Of a stretch of DNA of 64,000 nt, positions 1-11,700 are shown piece after piece; position 1 is the first letter of the stretch; the number at the start of each line of letters is the position of its first letter. Location: contig JALDNG010000007.1 in NCBI GenBank assembly GCA_024349245.1, positions 4,108,501 to 4,172,500 on the forward strand. Reading direction: 5' to 3'. The position numbers and the translations under genes were made by a program. Source of the stretch: Neodontobutis hainanensis (Eukaryota; Chordata; Actinopteri; Gobiiformes; Odontobutidae). The notes under the pieces are model-generated. The model searched no databases and had not been told where the DNA came from. It worked only from the letters and a program-made list of their open reading frames with translations.

Positions 1-1025
1 AGTCTGAGACATTGTTTTTAAGTTATTTTGTGGATACAAACATCTTTATTATTTTTTTTATTTAACTTTCATTTAACCAAATAAAAAAAACATTGAGATG
101 AAGAGCTCTTTTACAAGGGTGACCTGGCCAAGCGGTCTGCAGCACACGTCATTTTGAATAATACATTACAACAACAATAATAATAAAAAATAAGTTACAA
201 CAACAAGAAAAACAGGTTAGCACAACAACGGTTAAAGTGCATTAGTATAAAGTTCATGCTGGTTTGTACTAAAGTGCATTATTGAGAACACAATAAGATT
301 TTAAAAACATAGGCAATGACCAATAGTTTCTCGTTCTCTATTTTGTAAGATTAAAAGGTAATTTTCAAATGAAATGAGGTCTGATAGTTTCTGATCAGAC
401 TGTAGCGTGTTCTACACAGAGGAAGCTAAATGTTTTTGTAACTCGATGCACAGTAAGATAAAGAACATTACAGAAACGTAAGGCATAATGGCTTTTGTTC
501 TCTGAAGACATATGCTCAAGCAAGAAGAGCTTTGTAAACCAAAATCAGCCAGTGTGTGTGTCAAAGAGGGCCAGCCTGACTTAACATAAAGTTCACAGTG
601 ATGAGTGAGATGACTACATCAAGTGACATACCTCAGGGCACAATAATAAACAGTATTCAAGAACTGCAGAAACTTGACACAAGCACACATTGATAGTACA
701 TCACCATAATCAAGTACAGGCAAAAACGTTGCAGATACTTAAAATTCTTGCTCTTCTATAAAAGATGCCAATTTTCACTTTTAGTTTGGAAATCAGTTGG
801 CACTATACACTGTGTGCACAATTATTAGGCAAGTGATTATTTTGACCATATCATCATTTTATCCATAATTTCCAAATCCAAGCTGTATAAACGTGAATCC
901 TTATTGGATTGAATGCATATCAGGTGATGTGTATTTGTGTAACGAGGGAGGGTGTGGCCTAAGGATCTCGACACCCTATATCAAGGTGTGCATAATTATT
1001 AGGCAGCTTCTTCTCCTCAAGAAAA

Positions 1026-1309
1026 ATGGGCCAAAAACTAGATTTAACAGACTCTGAAAAGTCAAAAATTGTAAAAAAGTCTTTCACAAAGATGCAGCAC
1101 ACTCTAAGATATTGGGGCATGATCACAGAACCATCAAACGTTTTGTAGCAACTAGTCAACAGGGTTTCAAGAAATGTGTCGAGAAGAAAAGACGTAAATT
1201 AACCGCCGAAGATTTGCGAAAAATCAAACTTGAAACTACCAGGAACCCATTATCCTCCAGTGTGGCCAAATTCCACAACTGCAACCTACCTAATCTGTCT
1301 AATACTTAA
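1026..1309 (+). pseudogene. Tc1-like transposase N-terminal fragment, frameshifted
   Basis: Reading begins at the ATG at 1026 with MGQKLDLTDSEKSKIV, then breaks. It resumes in another frame with HDHRTIKRFVATSQQG and KKRRKLTAEDLRKIK, typical of the paired-like helix-turn-helix DNA-binding region at the N terminus of Tc1-family transposases. The catalytic DDE/D domain is absent. There is at least one frameshift between about 1085 and 1115. It encodes no active enzyme. Confidence 0.85.
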
Positions 1310-1327
1310 AATGTCTAATACTTAAAA

Positions 1328-1490
1328 TGTTTTTTTTATCTGCACTCTTCATCTTTTATAATGCTTTTAATTTTTCTTATGTTTCTAAATCTTAATCTTG
1401 TAAATTGTCTTTTATTTCTGTAAAGCACTTTGAGTTACCCAGTGTATGAATTGTCCTATATAAATAAAATTGCCTTGCCTTGCCTAATAG
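1328..1490 (+). mobile_element. non-LTR retrotransposon/SINE 3' tail nested in the Tc1 relic
   Basis: Contains GTAAAGCACTTTGAGTTACC, then TATATAAATAAAATTGCC and a short TTGCC repeat, a 3' tail common on teleost LINEs and SINEs. It sits where the transposase body should be. A perfect 16-bp tandem duplication (1296-1311 and 1312-1327) lies at its left border. Confidence 0.7.
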
Positions 1491-1589
1491 TTGCCTAATA
1501 ATGGTGTACATGTAGATATTCTCTTAGGAAAGCCAAAACTTCACTTAACTACTTTACTTTACTTTACTACTTAAATGTTCAGGTTTAAA

Positions 1590-2341
1590 GGTTTGTTAAC
1601 ATTTTGGATTAACCGAGAGCACTGTAGTTGTACAGTTACAAAATGAATCCTCAGAAATACAACTTGCCTTGATACTTGAAACCGTTTCAATAGGTTTGTC
1701 TTTGAAAGTTAGGATTCATGAAATATTTCCTGGTAAGTCCCTGGCATTAGAGAAAACCATGAGTTTGGTTTTGTTTGGATTTAAAGTCACTTTAAGATTA
1801 AGATTAAACATTGTTAAAAAAAATGTAATGCTTGAGTGATTGATGACGAGCAACAGTAAATGATGAAACAATTTGCATTAAAGTTATGTCAAGTTGTCAC
1901 ATAGGTTGTTGATAAATGGGTCCTAAGCCCGAACCCTGGAGCACACCTTTAGAAATTTACAGGAATGATGTGGTGGATCCAGCCACCTGAACACATTGTG
2001 TTCTGGTGTATCTTTGGCAAATCAAATCAAGAAAAAGAGCAAAACAAACATTTTTTTCTGTCAAGAGCCTTGCTAAAGTAATTAAAAACCTTTAGAGTTG
2101 CTGTGACAACACTGTTTTTTTTTATGAACCCTGATTGTCTAGTCTTTCAAAAAGTTTAGCTAGGACACACAATTTGAAAATAGGCCTTTAATTATTGAAC
2201 TCCGAGGGTTCACACCCTTTTATCAGTGGAAGAACAAAAGTTGATTTCCAGATTTTAAAGGGTCCTACAGCAGGGGAATCTCAGATGGTCCTACAGCAGG
2301 GGAAACTCAGATTAAAAATATGAGTAAGAGGTTCAGCAATG
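1590..2341 (-). mobile_element. LINE reverse-transcriptase relic (Jockey/CR1/L2-like)
   Basis: Minus-strand frames give, in order: IAEPLTHIFNLS (2340 leftward), FKIWKSTFVLPLIKG (2259-2215), VLAKLFERL (about 2150), GVLQGSGLGP (1947-1918, the conserved G-PQGS-LGP reverse-transcriptase motif) and TLNPNKTKLMVFSNA (1787-1743). Stops and frameshifts are frequent, so it is long dead. A 26-bp tandem duplication with one mismatch (2261-2286, 2287-2312) interrupts it. It lies in scamp1 intron 3 in the same orientation as scamp1. Confidence 0.88.
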
Positions 2342-2349
2342 AGTTGTAC

Positions 2350-2454
2350 CTGAGTCTGTTGTTGTGAATAAGCCGGAGGCTCTTCTGTAGGCTTCATGAT
2401 GGCAGGTTGTGTGTTCTGGGAAGGGGCAGGAGTAGATTTGGACCCATTTCCTGA
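2350..2454 (-). CDS. scamp1: scamp1 coding exon 3
   Basis: 35 codons, residues 47-81. The acceptor is TTGCAG and the donor is GTACAA. It contains [18 protein letters not shown], matching the proline-rich cytosolic segment of SCAMP1. The donor lies directly against a LINE reverse-transcriptase relic on the same strand. Confidence 0.9.
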
Positions 2455-3556
2455 CTGCAAGCATAAAGCCTACATATTATTATTAGAACAAAAAAGCATA
2501 CCGATTCCAAAACTAGAATTAGGGCACCGTCATATAATTTTTTTGTGAAATCCTCTGAGAGCAAAAGACTTGGAGGAAGAAAGAGTAATTACTAAAGGGG
2601 GCTAACATATTATGCATCATGCTCAGGCACACACAAAAAATTCCCCCATCTTCATGCAAGTAATGCCAGAGTAGCTGACCGTTCTAGCATCTGTGAAGGG
2701 GTTATACTCCTCCAGACCACCAGGAGGGGCAGACCGTGTCACTTGTGTCACTGAAGGATCCTACAAGACAGAAGGCATATACAGACTTTTTAAGAAACAC
2801 ACACTTTAACCTAAACCTAGGGTAAATAGCTATTCTGTATGTTGTAAGAACAATTATAACTACCAGCTGTGTGTAAATGGAAAGAAGGGTATTTGCACTG
2901 ATCAGGGTATCATTTACGTACACCACTGATTATTTACAGTAAACATGAGGCTCAAGGCTACAACACAATTAAGCTTAATGTCTTACACAAGACCAACTAA
3001 GATGGCAGAAAGGCATGTTAACAGCACTGGTTTACTGTAAATTAATATTTTAAAATGGAACTAATATAAGATTGGAAACTATAAGGTGGATAGAGCATTG
3101 TTGTGTTTGCAACATTTCTTTATGTGATATGTATTTAAAAAAATACACATGTAAAATGTAAAATAAACGGCATGCAAACATGACTGTAGACACTCACCAA
3201 CCTAGCGTTTGTTATTCAAATAGCCTGCTCGTTTACTCACAAGAACCACAGCTAAAGCTAACTGTCTAACGCTGGCTAAAATCATTTGTCTTTGTTCTGA
3301 AATGGGAAAACGATATTATAAATAAAATATATTGGTCGCGTTATTTAATTCTATTTTTTGTGACTTTGACACCCAAAGAACACATCAGTAATCGGATAAT
3401 AACGGGAATATTATGTTTGTTTTTTAATCTAACGGTACGCTGTACCGTTAGATTAAACCTACCCGAATGGCCTAGCTGTACTGTGTTAGCTAGCGCTACC
3501 TGAAAGGGATTGCTGAAGTCCGGGTCTGCAAACGGATTGCTGTCAAAATCGGACAT
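2350..3556 (-). CDS. scamp1: scamp1, secretory carrier-associated membrane protein 1 (5' part, exons 1-3)
   Basis: SCAMP1 is a four-pass membrane protein of recycling endosomes, the trans-Golgi network and secretory/synaptic vesicles, acting in endocytosis and exocytosis. Seen here: exon 1 encodes [19 protein letters not shown], almost the same as the N terminus of vertebrate SCAMP1. Exon 2 continues with DPSVTQVTR and YNPF, and exon 3 with [12 protein letters not shown] and PAYSQ. Joined, they give 81 codons with all introns in phase 0. Three NPF tripeptides at residues 7-9, 16-18 and 39-41 are the known binding sites for EH-domain endocytic proteins (Eps15, intersectin). The leucine/arginine-rich helix and the four membrane segments (roughly residues 90-300 of about 338) are not found in 1-2349, so the gene continues beyond the left edge. 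SCAMP family identity is very sure; SCAMP1 over its paralogs is favoured by the exon 1 match and by linkage to otp and crhbp. Confidence 0.93.
2680..2760 (-). CDS. scamp1: scamp1 coding exon 2
   Basis: 27 codons, residues 20-46. The acceptor is CTTGTAG just upstream and the donor is GTCAGC. The exon begins [15 protein letters not shown] and contains the third NPF motif in [11 protein letters not shown]. It joins in frame (phase 0) with exons 1 and 3. Confidence 0.92.
3423..3457. repeat. perfect 16-bp inverted repeat with 3-nt loop
   Basis: Left arm tttaatctaacggtac (3423-3438), loop gct, right arm 3442-3457 exactly complementary. It lies in scamp1 intron 1, about 40 bp from the exon 1 donor. 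Confidence 0.95.
3500..3556 (-). CDS. scamp1: scamp1 coding exon 1
   Basis: 19 codons. The start codon is at 3556-3554 (minus strand). The exon ends in CAG followed by the splice donor GTAGCG. Two NPF motifs are present at residues 7-9 and 16-18. The start is fixed by the conserved [10 protein letters not shown] terminus. A longer in-frame reading upstream, beginning MGRRERQ, is not expected for the family and is treated as 5' UTR. Confidence 0.93.
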
Positions 3557-3780
3557 TGTACAGCTTTTAAATGTCGGATGTGTGTGTGAAAGGGCTCCCC
3601 GATTCTCCAGAAAAGGTCGAATCCCCTTATTCGACTGCCTTTCTCTTCTGCCCACAGTCTGTTCCCTACTGATGGAGAGCCCTCTCGCCTAGCTTAGCCA
3701 GGAGCAGCACAAAAATGGCAGAAGTTGCGTGATCCCGACGCGCTGTACGTCACTGTTTCAGCACCGCGGAGAGCAGGTAT
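3557..3780 (-). promoter_or_regulatory. scamp1: scamp1 5' UTR and promoter region
   Basis: Sequence upstream of the scamp1 start, richer in CpG than its AT-rich surroundings. No TATA box is seen, as is usual for a housekeeping promoter. On the plus strand AAAATGGCAGAAG (about 3711-3723) resembles a YY1 site, and TACGTCA (3746-3752) is a CRE-like half site. The transcription start is probably between about 3600 and 3720; it cannot be placed more exactly. Confidence 0.5.
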
Positions 3781-5639
3781 CTAACTAACTATATGAATAT
3801 AAGACAAGAAAACAGTAGTATATTATCTATGTTACTGTTTTTTTCACTATCAATGACATGCTCTCTTTGTGCATCGTTCTGCCGTGTTTTTTATTTATTT
3901 AGATGGTAGAATTCAAGTAGCATTTCCTATATTATGTGTTTATTGTATGGAAGCCAAATGCATGTTTAATTTTAATACATCAAATTTACTTTTATACTGA
4001 TACTAACCTACTCTGACGATTACTGATGCTGTAAGTAATCATCTTATTATGAAAATGTTTCTGTAGGAATCAATGAAACAAAAACACTGATACAGATTAT
4101 AATCAACTATACCCCTGGTTTAGCAATCCCACAGCATTTCATCAAAAGAAAAAAAGAAAAAAAAAAAAAAAAAAGCTACAAAGCACTGAAAATGTATGTT
4201 ATGGCACAAAGTGCCCACTTGGGGGAGCTATGATTCAGTAGGTCTTTTATAGCGTCTTTCCTAGAATCCTTTTTCATTTTCCACCAATTTATTTTCATTC
4301 AGACGAAGGGTGGCCATGTGAAGAACATCAGATCAGTTGACAGCCTGTAAATGTGATTTAAACATTTAAGCACCATTTACCCAGATTAACTTACAAATGA
4401 AGAACAAATGCTATTAGGTGAAAATCCTACAGAATGTGGCAAATGATGGAGATAAGGAGATTCACTTTTGAATGCTGAATATTGCTCACAGTTTTAAACA
4501 AAAGTACTTCCATTATATTTTGGTTGTAGTAGCATAAACTACAATCAACTGAAATTCTCACATAGGCCTACATACAGATCCATCGCTCTAATATTTAATG
4601 TTAAAAATTTATGAACAACACCTATTTTATGTCCTATTTCACACCAACATTTTTGAAAATGCTACAGCCATGAACCCATTCGAACTCAACTGTTATCCAT
4701 AAATATGCACACTAGACCACAATCACAAAATAAGCCCTCCCTAAACTTGTATTAATGGACCCAATCACAGCCTGTGAATAATCAATGGCCAGTGGTCCGC
4801 AACCATAATGCTTAGACCTTGAGTGAAACTGAATTTTCTTAACTAGACCCACACACAAGACTCACACATAGACCTTGAGGCTCTAAAAAGCACTAATGCT
4901 TTATAGGTTAAGAATATGTTACATATTTGCGGCAGAATGCAGATGATGTGCTGTGCCAGGCTGAGCAATATAGGAAATGCATCTAGTGAAGTAGAAAACA
5001 GGATCTTGTGTGCTATGTCCTTGTCCACTCTGTCCCGACTCTTTCCCGACTCTCTATTGCAGTCCTAGATGACACTGTTTGGAAACAACTACTTTAGCTA
5101 ATAGCCGCCACATTAGTTTTCTAAGCAGTTGGTCATGGCCATTTAGAAATGTTTATTAGGGTGCAATAGTTTACCCTCCACAGTTGATTCTAGAAAGCAC
5201 AATGTAAAAGGCAGAGCTGGACAGATAGACAGGCATAGAGACAGAATGGTGTAGGCTGCTATTCACCAAATACATGGCAACTAAGTGTTAAAAGCCACAG
5301 ATGTAATTATCTTCATATTGCCCTCAATAAGAACCTTGTGCATAATTAGATCTCATTAAGGGATATGAGTGTTATTTTAGGGCTCTAAAAGGTTGGGCAA
5401 GCAGGACTTGATATTATGGGCCATTAATGCTGAAACATCTGGTATCATTCTGGCAGTCTCATAGCTATTCAAACAGGCTGGCAAAGTCTGCATGCCCAGG
5501 GTTTGATGAACATGTGAAGTTAAAAACTTACTGCTAGAATACAACTACCGCCGATGTATACTAAAATATACCTATGTGTTGTGTGCATACATGTGAACTT
5601 GTTTGTGCTGATGACCAGTCAGATTACATTACACACTGA
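3781..5639. other. intergenic, no gene seen; A-rich tract
   Basis: AT-rich single-copy sequence upstream of scamp1. An A-rich run at about 4148-4174 is the only simple repeat. Open frames are short and look random. Confidence 0.6.
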
Positions 5640-5960
5640 GAGGGAAACAGCCCTCGGTCACCGGAAAAGCGATTGATTCTCCATTACCATATTAATGAGC
5701 AGATTTGTTAAGAGCCTTGCAGGAGAGAGAGAAAATAACAGGGTCTTCATAGGGCACGACATTTATAAATAAAGCTGATGCAGAGAAAAATGGAAATTAA
5801 ACCTTTTAGTTTAATAAATTTGAGGCGTCCGCAACAAAGCGAGCTATTTGCATTTCCATTTGTGGCCAAATAATGAGAGTGCAGGTCTATGATGAGCCTG
5901 CTAGCACTGCGTTTGGGTCTTAAACAGTCAGACAATCACTCCACCGTGCAGCTCTGCATA
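5640..5960. promoter_or_regulatory. candidate enhancer / conserved non-coding block
   Basis: Non-repetitive non-coding block of balanced composition. It holds TAATGA (5693-5698), a SOX/TCF-type AACAAAG (5833-5839) and, six bases on, the perfect inverted POU octamer ATTTGCAT (5846-5853). This motif mix suits a neural developmental enhancer. Conservation could not be tested. Confidence 0.35.
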
Positions 5961-8429
5961 TCAACGTCATTAGCTCAGGCCAGTTAACTCTGCTACTTGG
6001 CTTTCAGACATTCAATGTCAACTGGAGACACTTACTTTGACGGCAACTGTGTTAGATGTAGATATTTTGAATTATTATTTTCACACTAAAACTTAACATA
6101 TAATATATTAAGTTTAAAACAATATTTAGATTTTTACAAATTTCAAAGATATTATGGCATGTGTCATTAAAAACAAATTATTAAATAAAAGTATTTTTAA
6201 TCTTAATTTTTTTAATTAGCTGTATTGTAATCAAGAAATTAATTAATAACTGTAATAAATTGAAGTGATTGTTTTAAAAAAAAATTGTTGTCTAAAACTA
6301 TTTTGTCAAATATGCCTGTTTCTGTTCTTCCCATAAACACTTACACTTAGACACACACCCAGCACCATTTGTCACACAAACACACACAAAGCTTCACTGA
6401 TTAAATTTATTGGGGAATGGATGTTGACTAGACCACTCCAAGTAGGCTAGATTGTTGTTGTTTCCAGATTGACAGACAGACCCAGAGCGGCTGATTGAAA
6501 GTGCCTTTTAGCTTGCTCTCACTGTATATTTGATTTGGCAAAATGGAAGGGGAGTCCAGTCTTTTCCCAGGATGCAAACACAGCTCCCTGTTTGTCTGAG
6601 AGTTTGTGTGCATTTGTATGTTTGTGTGCAGGCTTTAGTAAATGCTGCATAAATTGCAGCCCTTTCAGGTATTAATTGAATAATGCAGCACTCCTCTTGT
6701 CAGCCATCAAATGGGCCACTTTCTCAGTGGCCTGCGTTGCTCTCCTCGCCTGTGAATTGACTAGATTTATCTGTGTTGTTCCAACCAATGAAGACCATTT
6801 GTTCCAAATGTTTGAAATAAACATGCAAAGAGCAGAGGCATGCACTCATAAAATAAACCTTGAGATAGTCCCGTTGGCCTGTAAAACAACTTATAGCAGC
6901 TTTCAGCCTTTTAAATCCAACTAGAACTATTGCTAACCCAACAACCAGCTAAAATTCTTTTCTAAGCAAAGAAAGAATGAAAAGAAGAAAGAATGAAAAG
7001 AAGGAACTGCTATCATAAAGAAAGGAAGTGAAGCAAGCGATAGCAAAAAAGAAAGAGGGGAAGAGTGTGCAGTGTTGTGCTACACTTATTTCTTATTGCT
7101 TTAATGGGACACATCTCATTGGGCACCTTATGTCTGCTTCCAGACTGTCAAAGATATCTGGTTTTTACACCTGCTGAAAATTCCTGTCATAAAGTTAACA
7201 TTTGCAGATGGAGGCTTTGCTGAATCGGCTCTATAGATGTTATTATAGTTGTATAGTTATTAAAGGCAGCTTGAAATGAATAAAATGTGTTGCAGTCTGC
7301 CTTGCACCAGTAAGTGTTTTTAAACAGGTACTAGTTGCACTATAAATGGTGCTCTACTTAACTTTGACACTTCTCTGATGCACTAAAAAAGAGCAACACT
7401 ATGTAACTTTTCAGGATTGGCATGACTGAAACTACACTGCTGCAAACTCACCTGATACTCTTACGTTTCAATCTATCTTTTAAATGTTAGGAGAGTTGTG
7501 TTCATCTGGGGAGATATGTGTTTTTTATTAGATGGGAGCGTGCCCCTTCATTCAGAATTACATTCAGTGGAGTATCTGGTAAACTCCGTGCACTGCATTG
7601 ATGAAATAGGAGTTAGTCCTTCTTTTTCATTTCAGGAAACCATTAAAACAATTTTGAGGCTACATGTTTTTGTGATATTGAGGTTCTGTAAAAAATTATG
7701 TATTGTTACTTAAAAAATAACTTCTAGTTCTGTGGTGAAAAGAACACCTTTAAGTCCTACTGGCATGTTTGAGGCCTCTGTGCTTTGTTGTTGACATGGA
7801 TCTTATTATTTCTTTATGTTTTCTTAATCTTAGGGGGGGTTTACTGTTTTGCTTTGTGTGTTATTTAGTCATTTACAGCCAATGTTGTATAGAGAAGTTC
7901 TGTCTGCAGGCCATGTTATGACAAGTTTAAATTTATTTAAAATTATCTCTGAGTATAATCCCGATATAAACATTGTATATACAGTAAATAAGTTTACATT
8001 GTCATTCTAGAATTATTCAGGGTAGTATTTATGAGTTGTATCAGTTGTATGGATTCAGGCTGCAGTGTAGGCATAGTTGTGTGTAGGCACACACCGAGGT
8101 TCGATTTGCTGATTTAGCACATCTCTAATTTTTTACAAGCTAATATTTGCCTTACCTAGTGCCATCTGTTTTTATTATCTGGGTGAATATGTTTGTCTAA
8201 GGATATCAATAATCATAAACAAAGTCATGACTCTTTCACCCCTCAGCACTGTGTATGGCACTTTCAACATCTCCATCTGTCATTACACAAGGCTACCATG
8301 GTTGATCTTTGTAATGTATCTTGAAGAACATTTGGTGAAAAACAAACATGTATACCTTATTTTTGTTTTAACTATGCATATACATGCAGTACATTAAGTA
8401 TATTACATAAATTCATGGTGTCTGTGCCA
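5961..8429. other. intergenic, AT-rich, no gene seen
   Basis: Very AT-rich between about 6050 and 6310. A perfect 16-bp tandem duplication (6971-6986, 6987-7002; gaaagaatgaaaagaa) lies in a purine-rich stretch. No recognisable exon or transposon. Confidence 0.6.
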
Positions 8430-8730
8430 GTGCTTTGTCTTGACAGAGCGTGTGCTCTCCTATTACAGACAGTAATTACCGTCAGTCACCCTGTGTGTCC
8501 ATAACAAGCCAGCGTAATGCCCTAATCAGGACTGGATTAATCCAACCCTCTCTCTAATCATTCTAAAAGTGATTTATATTGTTTTTCCTGTTCAGAACAA
8601 ATGAAATCTGTAGCCTAAATTAATACTGGCTTTTCATCACTGGGAATTTAAAGAGCCAGTAAGCATTGCATTCTTGTCATTAAAGCTGTGCCGAGAGACG
8701 CTCTCACATAGGTACAAAAGAAACCATAAT
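8430..8730. promoter_or_regulatory. candidate enhancer / conserved non-coding block
   Basis: Contains TAATTA (8473-8478) and the palindrome GGATTAATCC (8534-8543). The palindrome carries overlapping TAATCC sites on both strands, the preference of K50 homeodomains such as Otx, Pitx and Gsc. Several further ATTA cores follow. Non-repetitive and non-coding. Conservation untested. Confidence 0.35.
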
Positions 8731-11700
8731 TTTTAATGAACAGTGCAAACAATTAATTGGAATGTGCAGAAAAAACAATATCATTTTTTTACATTGATTT
8801 CAGAATTGCAATTGGAAATTGTCTTTAACAATTTTTTTAAATTTACAATGACTTTCTGAATAAATATTTATGCACATTAACATACATAAAATGTACTTAT
8901 TTATTAATTATTGGTATGAAAAATGGTCTATATCATTTTGTGCAAGTTATTTGTCAAATTGTATCACTCACAATTTTGCAATTTCTTGGTCTCAAGCTTT
9001 CATTTAACATAGTATGCCTCCTATTTTGGTCTCTGCCTCCTACTTTGTTTCATTTCTATTGTTAAACAAATCAATTCTAGCCCTGACTCACTTCCCACTG
9101 TTTTTCATTACGAAGAACGAAGGACAGACATGAATTGCAACAGAACCCTGAAATTTCCTGCTCACTATTCAGCCTGTGCTCCGCATACAAAACAACTCAC
9201 AAGACGCATGTTTAATAAATGCAAATTGTAAAGCCAATCTGGTGAAGCTATCTGGGCTCCCGGTTCTACACTCATATCCTCCTTCCCACTGTGTGCAGAC
9301 TCCAAAAAACAATCCTGGGGTTAACAAGAACTGGATAGGAAATAGAGATTTGACAGTGTCCACTATGGCACACTCTTTTCTCTTCTTTAGCTTTATCTCT
9401 TCCTCTCTGTCGTTCACCTTTGCTCTCCCCCCTTCCTTCCCTGCACCCTTTTCCCATTTCTTCCCCCTTTTCCCCTGTTCTCTTCATGCTGTGTAATTCT
9501 CATCTTACACACTCTGTTGCTCTGGACTATGAATAATGCATGGTGTGTGAGAAATCCTCAATCTCATGCTTGGCTCCCAGCGAGCATTACGGCGCTTGCA
9601 TCTCTATTACCAAGATGAATAGGAGAGTAGAATAATGTAAAAGATACACCCTAACTTTATTGTTTGTTTTCGGAGTTAAAAATCTAACCTGAGTAAAAAT
9701 GAATTACGTGTACAGACAAAAGGATGTTGATCAAATTGTACAACGGATAAGTTCTGCTAATCCGCTATACATGTTTTTCTTTAGTGTTACAAAAAGTACG
9801 AATAAACCATATTGCAAGGTATAGTGTTAGCTGAAAAAAAAGCATTTTCACTTAATCAATTTGACAAAGAACTGCTTTAAATTGAATGAAATTACACGAA
9901 GGAGCAGTGCCGTAACAGTGGCAATGTGTTGTTTCTGTGATGATTTCAGGTTACTGTGTCTGACAATTTTAAATGGAACGAGCTGCACAGCTGGAATTGG
10001 TCTGTGAGCATGAATCATTGTCCATTTGTGTGTTACTAAATAGATTTACAGCTAAGAAAAAAGAAAAAAAAATCTTCACTGTATAATTTAACTAATATTC
10101 AGACTAAACATACCAATCACTCAAATGAGAGATGGTTTTATTTAGCAAACATTCCATTTTTTTTTCTGTTTCATAATTTTTTTGTTTTAATAGAATTGTC
10201 AATTAAATGAAGACAAAAAAACGTACAAATTTACAATCCACAGTGACGTCACGCTACAATGTTAACCGCTGACGATTATGAAGTATGTTAAAGTGGTATT
10301 GTTAAACTTTGTGAGAATAATTGTGTTTTCTGATGGCTCAGCTCTTCCTAAACCAGTGTTTGCCCTACAGTTTCCGTTTGTCTATAAGCATGAGATGACA
10401 TGGAGCCCAGCTTTATGGAGTGCTACATGTTATAAAAGCACTGAAGAGTTAAAGTGCTTTTCTACCACGCTCAAAGCCATGTGTCAGCGTTAGACCACTA
10501 AATCCATACAGTTCTCTTCAACAGTTTCCTTTCCGCTGATAGTCATTCATTGCTGTGTTTCAGGTGGCTGGCCACTGCGGCTGACAGCACCAAGTCCTTC
10601 AGGAGATCATGTGTCTGTGGAAAGTACAGGGCAAGTCATGTCACTCTCCTTTTGCTCTGTTTCACTTTTTGGTCAAGGTTTATTCTTACAACTCAATTAT
10701 TTACTAATTATATAATCAGTAAATAAGACTTTTTTTTTACTTTCTTTTATTTTTGAGTTAACAATCTAACTTTTAAAGCCTAATGGTATATTTGACATCA
10801 AATTATTTACTTCAACAAGGCTTACAAAATACATTTATGACCAACCATTCAAATTCTAGTTCTAGACATTTGAGGAGTAGAAGAATGATGAATCTAAAAT
10901 GAGTCTTACAAAATGCTTGTCTAAACTGCTCACAATGCTGAAAAAACATAAAAAAAGAGAAGAGGAAAGTAAAGAGATGTAAAATATACTTGTAACTTTT
11001 AGTTACTGTGTTTGAATCTTGTGCTCCACTTCCCTAGTTGCCTGTACCAGCCTGAAGATGGTTTTGCTGTAAAACTTTACGTTTGTTTTCTGTACGGATG
11101 TTTTTCTTTTGCTACGGTGTAGCAGCAACTGATGTTTTGAACAATACTGATAAAACTAGTAAATATTATTTGCTCTATTCCTATCTTACCCTTCAATCAG
11201 TGCAACACTGAAACAGAAAAAGATTCTATGATGTGTTAAAACCCCCCCATTATTTGGTATGGTCAAAACCTTACACCTTTGTGGCTCAGATTTTGTAAGC
11301 AATGGTGTCCTATTCTGTCTTTGCGTGGCGTTTTGGATGATGTCCAAATGAATCACACTAATGACCTGCTCTGCACTGCAGCACTGCTTTCAAATTAATA
11401 TCTAAGAAATGGCGATATAGGGCAAATAGATGAGAATAAGAACTCATACTCACTCTAGGGGCTACGTGCTCCAGCACACACATGCACTCTCATACACGGC
11501 ACACAGCGCCTGACAGGCAGGCTATTATCCCCCAGCCCAGGCTCCCGTAATTGGCTATCGCTTTTTACAAATGTGGCTCTGTCTGACTCGCATATCAGCT
11601 CCCGTCTCATCAAGCGTGTAGGGGTCACCATGTCCGCGCTGTGTGTGTGTAAAGGGATATATGTGTCTGCATGTGTGTCTGTATGTAGGGGTCACTGGTG

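Larger units (their letters stand above)
807..1513 (+). mobile_element. Tc1/mariner-like DNA transposon relic
   Basis: Left terminal repeat TGTGTGCACAATTATTAGGC (811-830) is mirrored at the right end by TTGCCTAATAATGGTGTACA (1491-1510). A second copy of the terminal motif, GGTGTGCATAATTATTAGGC, at about 985-1004 gives the inverted/direct-repeat layout of many Tc1-like elements. Between the ends lies the start of a transposase gene. The distal two-thirds of the transposase is missing, so the element is dead. Confidence 0.85.
1..2349 (-). other. scamp1: scamp1 intron 3 (partial)
   Basis: No coding exon of the downstream SCAMP1 protein (helix, membrane segments) was found on the minus strand of this stretch, so it is read as intron. 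It contains the Tc1-like relic and the LINE relic listed separately. Positions 1-800 are AT-rich and otherwise featureless. Confidence 0.8.

Noticed and set aside
3341..3655. 104-codon minus frame starting MGRRERQ upstream of scamp1
   Set aside because: It includes scamp1 exon 1 but reads on into intron 1 after the donor; family members start at MSDFDSNPF.
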